Shown piece by piece: positions 1 to 11,622 of a stretch of 64,000 bases of DNA (positions are counted from its first letter, which is position 1; every line of letters starts with the position of its first letter). The stretch lies in contig CM064681.1 in the NCBI GenBank assembly GCA_032717465.1, positions 18,286,065 through 18,350,064 on the forward strand, in the 5' to 3' direction. This stretch comes from Coenobita brevimanus. Lineage: Eukaryota > Arthropoda > Malacostraca > Decapoda > Coenobitidae. A program made the translations under genes and the position numbers. The notes beneath the pieces are model-generated. The model saw only the letters and a list, made by a program, of their open reading frames with translations, had not been told where the DNA came from and made no database searches.

Positions 1-1
1 A

Positions 2-841
2 GTGTCTGACTTGGCTCGTATCTCTGACTGGGGTAAAAATAATCTGGTTGTTTTTAATGCATTAAAGACTCAGTTTTTGCACTTATCAACCCGACAAAAT
101 CTTCCACAGGTATACCCACTTACGTTTAATAATACTCAACTTAATCCTGCATCATCCTTGAACATGCTTGGGGTTTCATTTATTAGGGACTTATCTTGGA
201 AAGATCATATTACATCTCTTATAAAATCTGCTTCCAAACGATTGGATGTGCTAAGCCGACTCCGTTCTTTCTTTTCCCCTGCACAAATGTTGACTCTATA
301 CAGGGGTTTTATCCGCCCCTGTGTGGAGTACAACTCTCATGTGTGGAGAGGCTCCCCACATACAGCTCTTCTCAGTACGGTGGAGTCAAAGGCTTTTCAT
401 CTCATTAACTCTCCCCCTCTTACTGACTCCCTTCAACCTCTGTCTCTTCGCCACAATGTTGCATCTTTATCTCTTTTCTATCGCTACTTCAATGGTCACT
501 GTTCCTCTGAACTGTCTGCATGCATTCCTCCACCTCTACGACGGGCGCGTAGCACCCATCTAGCAGCAAACCCTCACCCCTTTTCTGTCCAACGCTCTAA
601 TGCAAGAGTTAACCGTTACTCCCAGTCCTTCATTTATGCAACAGGTCAACTCTGGAACTGTCTCCGTCTGTCTGTATTTCCTGCTTCCTATGATCTCCAG
701 TCTTTCAAATGCAGTGTGTCCAGGCATCTCGAAATGAATGGATCTTGAATTTGGTTCTCTCTTGTATTTTGTTTTTCTCTTGGAAGGAACAGTATTTTGC
801 GGGCTCATAGCCTTTGGTTCCTTCTTCCTCACAAAAAAAAA
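2..841 (+). mobile_element. Family A jockey-like LINE, 3' end (C-terminal RT region, 3' UTR, poly-A)
   Basis: The open frame at 2-748 encodes the last 248 residues of a non-LTR reverse transcriptase and is cut by the left window edge. It contains the post-catalytic signature LGVSFIRDLSWKDHI, then LYRGFIRPCVEYNSHVW, which is typical of the region after the catalytic palm in jockey-superfamily LINEs. The frame ends in a stop after RHLEMNGS. It is followed by about 85 bp of 3' UTR and a poly-A run at 832-841. The same C-terminus and 3' UTR occur on the minus strand at 15223-15700, which fixes the 3' end of the family. The frame here is open over its whole visible length, so this copy is less decayed than the minus-strand one. 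Clade placement is by motif only; jockey or CR1 are both possible. Confidence 0.8.
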
Positions 842-1575
842 GTATGGAAAGGAAGTTACACCTTGATAATTATAAATACCCCTCCATCCATAAAGGTAGT
901 TATAATGAGATACTTATAAATACCCCTCCATACATGTGTAATTAGAAAAATGTAGTTATAATTGGATAATTATAAATACCCCTCCATCCATATTATAGCA
1001 TTAACAATAAAGTATGTAATAATGTGCTCACTGACCATTTGTGCGTACATTATTTATTTTATCAAACACCACAAAAAGTCAAAGATTCATTTGATATATG
1101 ACCTTGGAAATATCTTACATGAAACTAAAGTTCTTAACCTCTAAAACCTACAAAAAGATTCCAATACTGCATCCCTAGGTGCCATAGAACCCATGCTATG
1201 CAATAGTAGATATTTGGTGGCCATCTTGATTATGAAACTAGAGATCCTGGGCTATCCAGCGGTACCAAGAACAGAATTACACACCACTTTTCCGGGTTAA
1301 CCCCCGTGGCAGCCAGACTAGTAGTGAGTCGTGGTGAGGTGGAGTGTGAGTGGGACACTCTCGTTACCTTATATAGAAAGTGTGCTTGTTTCCAGTCGGA
1401 CGCACCTGCTATAGCTCACGACATTCAAGAGGCATACACAGTCTAGATCGAGCTAATGAAATGATATTACGGCCAATATACATTGTTTTTCATTTGGCAT
1501 ATATATCACACATTTTATTCTTTGAGTCGACTTCTCAGTGAAATATGTGGTTGAACTGTGTCGTGATAGCCAGCA
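842..1575. other. Non-coding stretch with a short repeated motif
   Basis: No gene is visible. Three near-identical copies of a motif reading ATAAATACCCCTCCAT sit at about 872-887, 916-931 and 972-987, with related flanks, so this is a small degenerate direct repeat just downstream of the LINE poly-A tail. The rest (about 1000-1575) holds only short open frames without recognisable content. Confidence 0.5.

Positions 1576-1623
<48 letters not shown>
1576..1623. repeat. (ATT)n microsatellite
   Basis: An uninterrupted ATT trinucleotide tract is visible, directly upstream of the LINE fragment that starts near 1630. Confidence 0.95.
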
Positions 1624-1629
1624 TAACAC

Positions 1630-2310
1630 TTAAGAAACAGAGGCTTCAGTGTTGCAGCTGCATGAGGCTTACATGAGGGAGTGTTAGTGCCAACATTAAC
1701 ATATGGATGTGAGACTATGGTGTGATATGAAAATGAAAAGTCAAGAGTAAGAGCAGTGGAGATGGGACTGCTGAATGTATGTGGAGTACAGAGGGTGGAT
1801 AGGATACGAAATAATGTGATTCATGAAATGTGCGGAGTGAGGAAGTCGGTGGACACCAGAATCAAAGAGAGTATACTGAGATGGTATGGTCATGTGGAGA
1901 GAATGGATAACAATAGAGTGGTGAAAACGGTATATCTGAGCAAATTTGAAGGAGGGAGGAGGCGAGGTAGGCCAAGGAGAAGGTGGAGAGATATGGCGGA
2001 TGAGTGTGTGAGGAAGAGAAGTTTGGTAGTTGGTGAGGCTAGGGAACTGACAAGAAATCGAGCTAGCTGGATGAATGTTGTGAGGAGAAGTGCATGATCA
2101 GGGATTTTGGCACCCCTTTTTAATATGGCATTGTCTGGGTTGACTCAATCGGATACTTTTATGGGAAGCTACAGAATGTGGTGAACATTTTTGGCATATC
2201 CGATAAACCCAGGATTCCGGGGGCTTGATGAGTGAATGGAAGCATGGCCCATCGGATTGGGCAAATTTGGGCTGTCTGGACATTGCTACTCCTCATCCCT
2301 GCCCTTGGGT
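1630..2310 (+). mobile_element. Family B LINE (RTE-like), 3' fragment with 3' UTR
   Basis: The frame at 1756-2097 encodes a LINE C-terminus: CGVQRVDRIRNNVIHE, then RWYGHVERMDNNR, then the basic GGRRRGRPRRRWRD stretch. The same C-terminal architecture ends the RTE-like element at 33447-36641. Homology to the minus-strand copy at 20760-23270 begins near 1636 (frameshifted upstream part) and continues past the stop. The 3' UTRs also match: 2150-2310 is the counterpart of the reverse complement of 20760-20900, which defines the family 3' end. The element is 5'-truncated just after an (ATT)n tract. Confidence 0.75.
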
Positions 2311-2398
2311 GGGAAAGGAAGTCCGGATAAATGATACCTTTGAACAGCTCCTTCTAATGGAAACAAGATGTCTTTTTTCTAACTTATTTAACAATATT

Positions 2399-4223
2399 TG
2401 AAATACTGACATTCAAAGACACCATGACACCCCCAGGAGGCGACAATGGAGGGTTTGACGTAGCGAGCTGGATGTCCGTGCTACAGTATGTGGGCACAAG
2501 TCCCTGGTAGCTGTGTGCCTCCATTCCCTAGAACTGGCCCGGTGTTCGCATGAACACCTCAGCTCACACGCATTACCCTCTCACCAGCCCAGCCTGCATC
2601 AGGATCAGGGTAGAGCTGAACCTTACGCTCTAAGCAGCGCCCCAGAGATGGCCTCTAGCCGCTTACCATCAGAGGCAGCCTCTAGCCACTCCACCTACGA
2701 GATGGCCTCTAGCTGCTCTCAGCCTGAGACGGCCTCTAGCCGCTCCACCTGGGCTACCTATTCCCCCTGCAGGACCTGTGACGGCCCCTAGCTGCACACA
2801 GGGAAAGAAGGGCATGTCCCCTTTCCTCCTTCAGTAGTCTCAGAGGGCATGACACTGGCGATGGCCTCCAGCTACGCCCATACATGGGAGACAGCCTCAA
2901 GCCGCTCTTCACCTGCACGTCACCCTTCATACAGGGCTTCAGCAATGACCTCCAGCCGCACCTGTAGATGAGCAACGGCCTTCAGCCGCGCCCCGTCTGC
3001 TGCACCGTCAGGAAGTCGGGCCCAGGCAATGGCCTCCAGTTGCACCGACAGGATAGGGACTGCCTCTAGCTTACCCAAGGGACCTCGGCAATGGCCTCTA
3101 GCCATGCCAGGGAGAGATGCTACGAAAGCCCTTCGCCCCCTGTGACTTCAAAACATGAGGGCTACCTCCACCCTTCCTCATCCACCTGCAGTGGAGCTGG
3201 GTGTCCTCATCCTCACCTAGATCGAGGCAGCCCCCAGATGGAAGATTTCCAGCTAGTGGACTGGTGGCGAGGCCCTGTATTGTCCCTGGGGCTGTTCTCC
3301 CTACGAACTGTGCCTGGAGATGACTTGCCCCTGACGGACCCCTGTATAGGACGCCACCGCAGCCCTGCTCTGATGGCGAAGCACCAGGAAGGGGACTGCA
3401 GCCACCAGGACCCTGACAGTGCCCCCAGCACCCCGGGCTGAGGCATCCCCAGTCCCCAGCCCAAGCAACATTGCTCTCCCATCAGGCACATACAGAAATG
3501 CCTGGAGAGGCTGTTTTGCCTGTATCCCATTGGCCAGACTCAGCCCCCAGCCCCCAGCATGAGGGGCCCTTCACCACGCTCCACCCGCAGTCCGTGGAGG
3601 GAAACAATGCCCACCCTTGCCCATGAATAGTGACCCAGTGAAGGACAGTGTTGAGAGAAAAATGGACATCCAGTGCAACAGTGGCTATCCATACCCAACA
3701 CCCCTCCCCCCACCCTCTTGTGATTGTGCCAACCTATAGTGATCCTTAACTCCCCCACCCCCCCACCCCGTGATCTAATCCACCCTTAGTGAACTCATAG
3801 CACGAGTGCAGAATGGTGAATCAGTAAGTCCCCTCAGGACAGGAAGCCACTAAAGCGATAGGCTGCACTGTGAAATAACTAAATCTGAACATTCACTCCT
3901 AACAATACGGCACTAGCCTAAAGACAGTGAACTGTTGCCATACCCAGTCTCCCTGACATACCTATTGTGTCTATCCCATATCCTGCGAGATACACTCAAC
4001 CAGATTCAGCAGCCCAAGAATTGATGTGACAAATATTGTGAGATTGTCTGCCTGTTACCGTATCTGAGAATTTGTGAACATATGTGAACAGTAGGTTGTT
4101 GCCTAGAGTTTTTATGCCCTGTTCCTCTTATGTTTGTGGTCTAGCCCCAGTCTAGTAAAGAACCCACCTGCAAGCCAGGCATTCCTAGGACGGGAAGCCG
4201 CCCTAAAAACACCTAGCATTACA
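2399..4223 (+). repeat. 5' LTR of Gypsy-1
   Basis: This 1825 bp repeat aligns with 9478-11384 along its length. It contains a 27-bp minisatellite (2645-2752, four units, core GCCTCTAGCC) that has seven units in the 3' LTR. The three-unit difference accounts for almost all of the length difference. Open frames in the LTR come from its C-rich composition and are not treated as genes. Confidence 0.88.
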
Positions 4224-4260
4224 CTGGTGGACAGTTGTGGTTCTTGATCCAGGCAGAATT
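4224..4260 (+). other. Candidate primer binding site of Gypsy-1
   Basis: The sequence immediately after the 5' LTR begins CTGGTGGACAGTTGTGG. Its position and TGG start are typical of a tRNA primer binding site. The matching tRNA could not be identified without a tRNA 3'-end comparison. Confidence 0.4.
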
Positions 4261-4297
4261 AAGATTAAGAGAGGAACAAAACAGGGAAAATATCAAA

Positions 4298-4807
4298 ATG
4301 GTGACAAAACCACATGTTCAATTATCCAAATTTGACCAGGAGCAGTATGACATCCATACATATTTATCCATCATCGAACCACTGCTCAATATCGGGTTTT
4401 AGGATGACAGACAGAAATTAGTTGTAACCCTACCACTGCTGGGCAAGGCAGCAGCCAGTATTGCGCCCAAAGTCGTCCCCAAACTAACATGGGCGAATTT
4501 CATGAAAATAGTGACCCAAGCCATCACACCCTCCCTTGGAAAAATAGTGGCACTATCACAATTGAATAACTTAACATACAACGGGGACCTGGATGATACA
4601 CTGATCCAGGCATGGCAGTTCATCACTGCTGCATACCCAGAAGCAGACGCAGAGACCCGGGAACAACATACATTCAATACCCTGCTCAGAGTCCTCCCCA
4701 GCATGGTCAAGGAGCACTTCACCATACACAACCCAATGGGGGTATCTAGACTGATACGACAACTCCTGACCTCCCTCTCCACCCCCCAACAAATTAAACC
4801 AGTATAA
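4298..4807 (+). pseudogene. Gag-like remnant of Gypsy-1
   Basis: A frame starting at ATG 4298 runs to a stop at 4805-4807 with one in-frame TAG at 4400-4402. The product would be about 169 residues, short for Gag. It reads as the helical capsid-type region (SKFDQEQYDIHTYLSIIEPL, later TWANFMKIVTQAITPSLGK), with no canonical CCHC zinc knuckle. A cysteine/histidine cluster in the following 200 bp (near 4955-5015) could be a relic of a zinc-binding tail. Identification rests on position between LTR and protease and on the charged helical composition. Confidence 0.55.
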
Positions 4808-5225
4808 ACCAGTACCACACAGTAAACCCCGATCCTCACCAGCCCCCATCAGCCCCACACCGGTACCCGACTTACCCAGGCTTATCCCTCCAGCAAACAC
4901 CCCAGCCAAAAGGAGAACCAAAACCTCATCTCAGTCAACCCCTGGGGGTTCTCCACATGTAGCCACAGATGCCCACTCCACGACATCTGTGAGCAACTCA
5001 AGGCTGCCAGGTGAAAACTGAGCACCCCAGGCTGATGCAAAGTGTTGTCCCTGGAGGATGAGGGCCCTGAAGACAACACCCCATCCCTAGAAAACACTGA
5101 CCCCAGGGAACCGGAGCCAAAGGAAGAGGAAACTCCCCAACAGCTGGAATTTTAGGCCCGCCCCTGCACCTCCCCACAATGGCGGGACCACCTCCCACAA
5201 ATACTGTCCACCAGTCTATGACAAG

Positions 5226-5438
5226 ATGAAACTGAACGGGATCAAGGTGAGGCTACTGGTCGACACGGGAGCAGCCAGATCCTGCCTCTACAGCCACTTC
5301 TACTCCCGTCACAAGTCGGCCTTCAACCCGCTTTTCCCTACGTCAATTCATCTTGTAGACACCGAGGATGGTCCCCTGCCCATGCGTGGGGAAACCAGGG
5401 CCCTATGCTCTGACACCCACCAGTGCATCTCCACTTAA
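5226..5438 (+). pseudogene. Retropepsin-like protease of Gypsy-1
   Basis: The frame contains VRLLVDTGAARSCL, the retroviral-type aspartic protease active site (DTGA) preceded by hydrophobic residues, 11-12 residues into the frame. The flap and second half of the fold (IHLVDTEDGPLPMRGE) follow. The catalytic motif looks intact, but the frame closes at 5438 and no continuous fusion to Gag or RT remains. Confidence 0.75.
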
Positions 5439-6059
5439 CATAAGTTCATCATCTTTGATTCCACCTGCCATAACTATGATGGATACCTGGGGGTGGACCT
5501 CCTGCAAAACCTAAAAGCCACCATCGATTGCCACAAGCGGCAACTTCGGTTCAGGAGATCCCCAGCCCCTACGCCTGATCCTCTACAATCAGTATGCTCC
5601 TGTGCCCCCCACCCCCCTTCCCCTCCTCCCTCCCCCATCCCTCCTGACATCCCACCTTCCCCGCCATCATCGCCTCCACCATGATGATTCCCCCACCACA
5701 CGAAGCTTGGCTTCCATTGAACAGGCCCACCAGAACATCTGTCCTCTTTTCCCCTGACCTGCCGCCTGGAATGCTTTCAGCCTGTCTCTTACCCCCCACC
5801 TTAATTTCCCCTCACATCACGGCAGCCAAGATCGTTAATAATGCCACAACCCCATTCACGCTGCCAAATGGGTTCATAGTGGGAGAGATGGAAGAAGCGG
5901 AGCCATGCCTCACCACCTCCTCGTCTGCCCCTGCTCCCCTACCCCCCTACCCAAGCACCTCTCACCCCACCAAACTGACACTCTTCACCATCTCCTCCTG
6001 GACTTTCAGGACCTCTTTGTGTCAGGCCCCTCCGAGATCAGCCTGACCACCTACCTGAT

Positions 6060-7310
6060 GCATCAAATACATGTCACAGGACCACCAATCCGACAACCAT
6101 CCTGACGGAAAAACCTGAAACATAGAGCAGAGGAAGACCGGCAGGTCCAGGAAAAGCTCGATGCCAGTGTGATTTCACCCTCCACCAGCCCCTGGTCCTC
6201 TCCCGTCGTACTTGTCAAGAAAAAGGATGGCACCATGCGATTCTGTGTGGATTATCGCTGGCTCAACGATGTGGCCATCAAGGATGCCACCTCCCTTCCC
6301 AGGATCAACGATTCCCTTGACCCCCTGTATGGCGCCTCCTGGTTTTCAACACTAGACCTCCAATCGAGATACTGGCAAGTTCCAGTGCACCCAGAAGATA
6401 GAAAGAAGACTGCATTTTCCACCAGCAACAGGAAACATTACGAATTCAATGTTCTGCCCTTTGGTCTCTGCAACACGCCCGCCACTTTCTCTCGATTGAT
6501 GGAGTCCGTTCTCAATGGCCTTACCTGGGAAATTTGTCTGGCATACCTGGACAACATCATTATTTTCAGCAAGACATAGACCAATCACCTCCACCACCTC
6601 AGGAGGGTCTTCCAGCGTATCCATCAAGCCGGCCTGAAGGTATGCCTCTCTAAGTGCATCCTGGCCACCCGGACTGTCTCCTTCTTGGCGCATGTGATCT
6701 CAAAAGACAAAATAGCACCTGACCTGGACAAACTGCGCTCCATCGACGACAACCCCCTACCCAGAAACATCCATGAAGTCCTGGCCTTCCTGGGCTTTAC
6801 TTCATATTATCGACGATTCATTAAGGGATTCACTGATATCACCAAGCCCCTCCATGACCTGACCTAGCAGAGGGAACCCTTTACCTGGAACGACAAACAA
6901 CAGGAGGCGTTTCAAGAACTGAAGCACAAACACATCACTGGCCCAATCGTCGCCTTCCCCGATTACACCTTACCCTTCAGACTATACACAAATGTTTCTC
7001 TGACAGCCATCAACGCTGTCCTTGCCCAAGTGCAGGAGGGGCGAGAGCACATCATCACCTGCGCCAGCCACACCCTAAACCAGGCAGAGTGGAACTACGC
7101 TGCCACCAAGTGGGAGTGCCTGGGTATCATCTGAGCCTTGGAACATTTCCAAGCATACATTTCCGGGACCCACGTCACAATTATCACTGACCACCAGTCG
7201 CCCTAATGGCTCTGCCAGTCTGACACTCACAATGCTCAGCTTATTAGATGGAGGGAGACTTTAGAGGAGTTCAACTATGAGCTCTCCTATTGCCCCAGCA
7301 AACTCCACAC
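6060..7310 (+). pseudogene. Reverse transcriptase and RNase H of Gypsy-1, with four in-frame stops
   Basis: The reading frame of 6169-6579 continues with stops at 6577, 6865, 7132 and 7204. RT motifs are clear: VVLVKKKDGTMRFCVDYRWL, STLDLQSRYWQVPV, LPFGLCNTPATFSRLM, then the catalytic box as AYLDNI where active enzymes have YLDD. The connection region TSYYRRFIKGFTDITKPL and an RNase H-like region (LRLYTN-type start at about 6975, KWECLGII, ITDHQS) follow. The second catalytic aspartate is therefore changed to asparagine, on top of the stops. This is a dead polymerase. Confidence 0.85.
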
Positions 7311-7499
7311 TAACACCGAAGCTCTCTCCCATCTCCCCATCCATGTCCTCCAACCCAGATCGGAGCTCTTCGTACAGTGGCGCAACCGAGATCAGCCACC
7401 TTGGTTCCGACTCCACTTGTTCACTAAACTCCACCAGCAGGGCTACCAGTTATTCACCCTGTCAGGACACATCATCCTCACCCCCGACACCGCCCTAGA

Positions 7500-8450
7500 T
7501 GCCATGAAACACCTCCACCTCGGGATCCACCTCAGGACGAAAAGGCTCCTCCAAGTTTTCAACAATATTGATTGGACTCCCAACCTCTCCAAGCTAGCCA
7601 AACAGACCACCCAATCCTGCCGGGCAGGTGCGCTGGGCAAGGACATCACTCGCACCTCCAGCCCTTTGGGGAGCATCACTGCCCACAAACCCTGGCAGCT
7701 GCTGTCCGTGGACATGGTAGGGTCCCTGCCACACAAGGTGCACTTCCAGTACATTATCATCTTGGAGACACCTACTCCAAGTTCCTTATCGCGTGCCCGG
7801 CCAAAGAACACAACACAATGGCCATAGCTGATGCCCTACTCCACCATGACTTCCCCTACTTTGGAAGCCCTCAGGCCCTGCACTCGGACAACGCCCCCGA
7901 ATTCACAAGTGCCATCTGGAAAGAGCAAGCTGACCTATTTGGCTATCACATTTCCCACTCCTCCCTGCATCGGCCACAAGGAAATGGAGTCTGTGAAAGG
8001 GGCCACAATACCCTTATGAATCAAGTATGGGCCCAAATTGAGGAGACAAAAAATGAAGACTGGCCGGCCCACGTCAAAATCGTCCAATGGGGGATGAACT
8101 CCTGCCCCCGGAAAGACAGCATCTCCCCACATGAGTGCGTGTTTGGGGAAGCGCCCCTCCTCCTTCTGCTACAGCAACACCTGCAACCACCCTCCACTCC
8201 TCCCACGTCTGACCCCCTCCACCACCTCAAGAGGTGACTCCACCTCCAAAACGGCCTAGACCTCCAACCTGATGCTGCCTTCTCCAACCCCTACAAGACA
8301 GGTGACACCGTGATGGTGGCAAAGCTGCCAGTTCTACACAAACCCGCCCAACGCTTCATGGGTCCATATACAGTCACCTACGTTCCCAACCCCTACCAAG
8401 TGATCATAGACTACAATAACACTCCCTGCACCTACAGAAACCGTCATGTA
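7500..8450 (+). pseudogene. Integrase of Gypsy-1 with D,D35E core and GPY module, one frameshift
   Basis: The pol frame continues to about 7760, with SVDMVGSLP carrying the first catalytic Asp. It then shifts by one base near 7756-7770 into the frame that encodes GDTYSKFLIACPAKEH, HSDNAPEFTSAIWKEQADLF (second Asp) and NGVCERGHNTL (Glu). Thirty-five residues lie between the second Asp and the Glu, the normal spacing. Near 8300-8450 a further segment has HKPAQRFMGPYTVTYV, the GPY/F module of Ty3/Gypsy integrases. A zinc-binding HHCC module upstream is poorly preserved. Confidence 0.82.
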
Positions 8451-9477
8451 TGCCCTTTCTGTACCCCACCTCCCCTCAGTTCACCCCATCTGCCACCAAA
8501 GCCACCCCAGCTCCCCTCACCTCCCCTGACCCCCCTCCCGATTCCTGCAATTGCTGTGTATCCTCTCCTCCTCCCTCCCCCCTTCCCCTCCCTGTCAACA
8601 CCAATGCCACCCCATCAAGCTGCATAACACCTCATTCCCACCCCCACCTATGCTGCAAACTCCCTCATCAGTCCAACCTCCCACCCCACAACAGCTTCCT
8701 TCCCCTGCCACCTTACCCACCCCTTGCCCACCAACCCCCACCCCGACGATGCCCACACCACCCCGAATCAAGATGCCCACAACTGCATGCACACCGCCCC
8801 CTACCACTGCCACCCCCTCACCATCATCCCAAACTCCCCCGCCCATCCCCACTATCCCCCCGCACTACACCCCGCACAACCAGAACAACACGAAACCATA
8901 CATCCACATCACCATACACTCCCACCTTCAGAACCGCCATTGCCTGCTCTGACCGCGTTTCATGCCTTCCCACAAGATACACCGCCACTTCATCCACCAC
9001 GCCCCCCTCCTCGCCCCCACCACGGGATCCGACTACCCCCAGCCCTCACACCCCTAATAAAACTCCTATCACCCTCAAGATACACCAAGTTCAGCCCCCT
9101 CCAACCTCTATCCCCAGGGAAAACCTATGCACATCACCACAGCATAAAACCACCACAGCCTCCCCACTTGCCAGCATTCAGCCGAGGCCCCTAGGAAGAC
9201 AACTACCTCCAGCCATGAAAATAAGGCACGCCACCTGGGCTACAGCCTTCGGGGAGAAGCACTGTGTCTGCAAGCCCCACCACCTACTCCAGCTCCTCCA
9301 AACGGCTACCCAACCTTCCACCCTCTTCCTCACCTGCGCCCCACACCAAGATGAAAATCAAATAACTGCACAGTGGGCCACCCTCCTACAACACCTTACG
9401 CCGGCCCGTGATACCAACACCACCAAGACCTACTACCTCCAAGAATGGGGACATGACTTTTCCAACCCCGACGGTGG
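8450..9477 (+). CDS. Proline-rich third ORF region of Gypsy-1 (no recognised function)
   Basis: An open frame begins at 8450, overlapping the end of the integrase region, and remains open to 9823, inside the 3' LTR. The first 170 residues are low-complexity Pro/Thr/Ser/His. The last part before the LTR is more complex (FGEKHCVCKPHHLLQLL, TLFLTCAPHQDENQ, TYYLQEWGHDF). No signal peptide or membrane segment was seen, so there is no support for an envelope. Its openness next to a pol with several stops may reflect the C/A-rich composition, which makes stop codons rare, rather than selection. It could simply be a C-terminal extension of integrase. Confidence 0.3.
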
Positions 9478-11384
9478 TGAAATACCAACATTCAATGACA
9501 GCACAACACCCCAAGCATGCGACAATGGAGAGTTAGGCGGAGCGAGTGGGACGTCCATGCTATATGGGTGCAAGTCCCTAGTAGCCGCAAGCCCTTACTC
9601 CCCGGAACCAGCCTGGGGTTCATATGAACACCTCAACTCGCGTGCATTACCCTCTCACCAGCCCGGCCTGTGTCAAGATAGGGGTACAGCTGAACCTCAC
9701 GCTGTAAGCAGCACCCCAGAGACAGCCTCTAGCCACTCACCGTCGGAGATGGCCTCTAGCTGCTCCACCTACGAGACGGCCTCTAGCTGCTCCACTTACG
9801 AGACGGCCTCTAGCCGTTCATGACCTGAGACGGCCTCTAGCCGCTCCACCTACGAGACGGCCTCTAGCCGTTCACGGCCTGAGACGGCCTCTAGCTGCTC
9901 CACCTGGGCTGCCTATTCCCCCTGCAGGAACTTTGATGGCCTCCAGTTGCACACGGGGAAGGAAGGGCATGTCCCCTTTTCTCCTGCAGTAGTCTCGGAG
10001 GGCACAACACCGGCGATGGCCTCCAGCCATGCCCATAGACAGGAGATGGCCTCTACCCACTCTTCGCCTGCATGTCGCCCTTCATATGGGGCTTCAGTGA
10101 CGGCCTCAAGCAGTGCCCTGCCTGCTGCCCTGTCAGGAAGTTGGGCCCCTGCGATGGCCTCCAGCTGCACCAACAGACTAGGGACTGCCTCTAGCTGCCC
10201 TGCCCCTGTTGCTTAAGGGACCTCAATGATGGCCTCTAGCCACGCTAGGGAGGTATGCTACCAAAGCCCCTCGCCCCCTGTGACTTCGCAACGTGAGGGT
10301 AACCTCCGCCCTTCCCCATCCACATGCAGTGGAACCGGGTGTCCTCGTCCCCGCCCGGATCGAGGCAGCCTCCAGACAGATGATTCCCAGATAGTGGACT
10401 GGTGGTGAGGCCCTGTATTGTCCCTGGGGCTGTTCTACTTACAACCAGCGCCCGGAGAAGACCTGCCCCTGACGGACCCCTGCCAGGGATGCCACCGCAG
10501 CCCCGCCCTGACAGCGAAGCACCAGGAAGGGGACTGCAGCCACCGGGACCCCAACGGCACCCCAACACCTCGGGGTGAGGCCTCCCCAGCCCCCAGCCCA
10601 AGCGACGTTGCTCTCCCATCAGGTGCATATGGAAACGCCTGGAGAGGCTGTTTGGCCTGTATCGCGTAGGCCAGACTCAGCCCTCAGCACAAGGGGCCCT
10701 TCACCACGCCCCACCTGCAGTCTGCGGAAGGAGACAACGTCCACCCTTGCCCACGAATAGTGACCCAGTGTGTGTGTGTGATGAAGTGAACTAAAGTGGA
10801 GGACAGTGTCGAGAGAAAAACAGACATCCAGTGCAACAATGGCTATCCATACCCAACACCCCTTCCCCCCCCTCTTGTGATTGTGCCAACCTATAATGAT
10901 CTTTAACTCCCCCTCTTCCTTTCCCCCCCCCCCGTGGTCTCATCCACCCTTAGTGAACTCCTAACACGAGTGTAGAATGGTGAATCAATAAGTCCCCTCA
11001 GGACAGGAAGCCACTAAAGTGATAGGCTGTGTACTGTGAAATAACTAGATTTGAACTCTCACTCCTAATTATGTGGCACTAGCCTAAAGAAAGTGAACTG
11101 TTGCCACACCCACTCTCCCTGATATGCCTACTGTGTCTATCTCGTATCCTGCAAGATACACTCAAGCAGATTCAGCAGCCCAAGAATTGATGTGACATTA
11201 AAACTGTGAAATTGTCTGCCTGTTACTGTATCTGAGAATTTGTGAATGTATGTGTAGGTTGATACCTAGAGTTTTTATGCCATGTTCCTCTTATGTTTGT
11301 GGTCTAGCCCCGGTCTAGAAAAAACGCACCTGGAAGCCAGGCATTCCTGGATGGGAAGCCACCCTAAAAACACCTAGCATAACA
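9478..11384 (+). repeat. 3' LTR of Gypsy-1
   Basis: This 1907 bp repeat starts TGAAATACC and ends ATAACA, and is colinear with 2399-4223. The 27-bp minisatellite occupies 9719-9907 with seven units, against four in the 5' LTR. Numerous point differences from the 5' LTR indicate an old insertion. Confidence 0.88.
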
Positions 11385-11389
11385 ATATT

Positions 11390-11622
11390 AATACAAACTT
11401 TTGTTGAAATTTCATCACATTCACTGTATTATATTCATTTGATTATGCACATAAGCAATACCTATCAGAGAGACAGTGACTTAGAGGGTAGTGGCTTCCC
11501 TGCTATCCCCACCTCCTGCCAGAGAGCCTGTGGCACTGCTGATGGTGACACACTGTGGGGAATATCTGATATGAGGTGGCCTGAACGATGTCAGAGAGAG
11601 AGAGAGAGACAGAGAGTCTGTC
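11390..11622. other. Short unique spacer
   Basis: AT-rich sequence with a short GA tract at 11592-11616; no gene or known repeat is seen. Confidence 0.5.

Larger units (their letters stand above)
2394..11389 (+). mobile_element. Ty3/Gypsy LTR retrotransposon, full length but degenerate (Gypsy-1)
   Basis: Long direct repeats (2399-4223 and 9478-11384) both start TGAAATAC and end ACA (ATTACA or ATAACA). They are bracketed by a perfect 5-bp target duplication ATATT at 2394-2398 and 11385-11389. Between them lie, in order, a gag-like frame, an aspartic protease, reverse transcriptase, RNase H, integrase with a GPY module, and a proline-rich third frame. That is the canonical Ty3/Gypsy order. Several in-frame stops and at least one frameshift break pol, so this copy cannot encode its own machinery. 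It inserted about 90 bp downstream of the family B LINE fragment. Confidence 0.9.

Noticed and set aside
2754..3758. Several minus- and plus-strand frames of 60-116 codons within 2.5-3.8 kb (and 9.8-10.8 kb)
   Set aside because: They lie in the Gypsy-1 LTRs and are not conserved in frame between the two LTR copies.
8595..8852. Gly/Val-rich 85-codon minus-strand frame
   Set aside because: Shadow of the C-rich proline ORF region of Gypsy-1, with no independent support.
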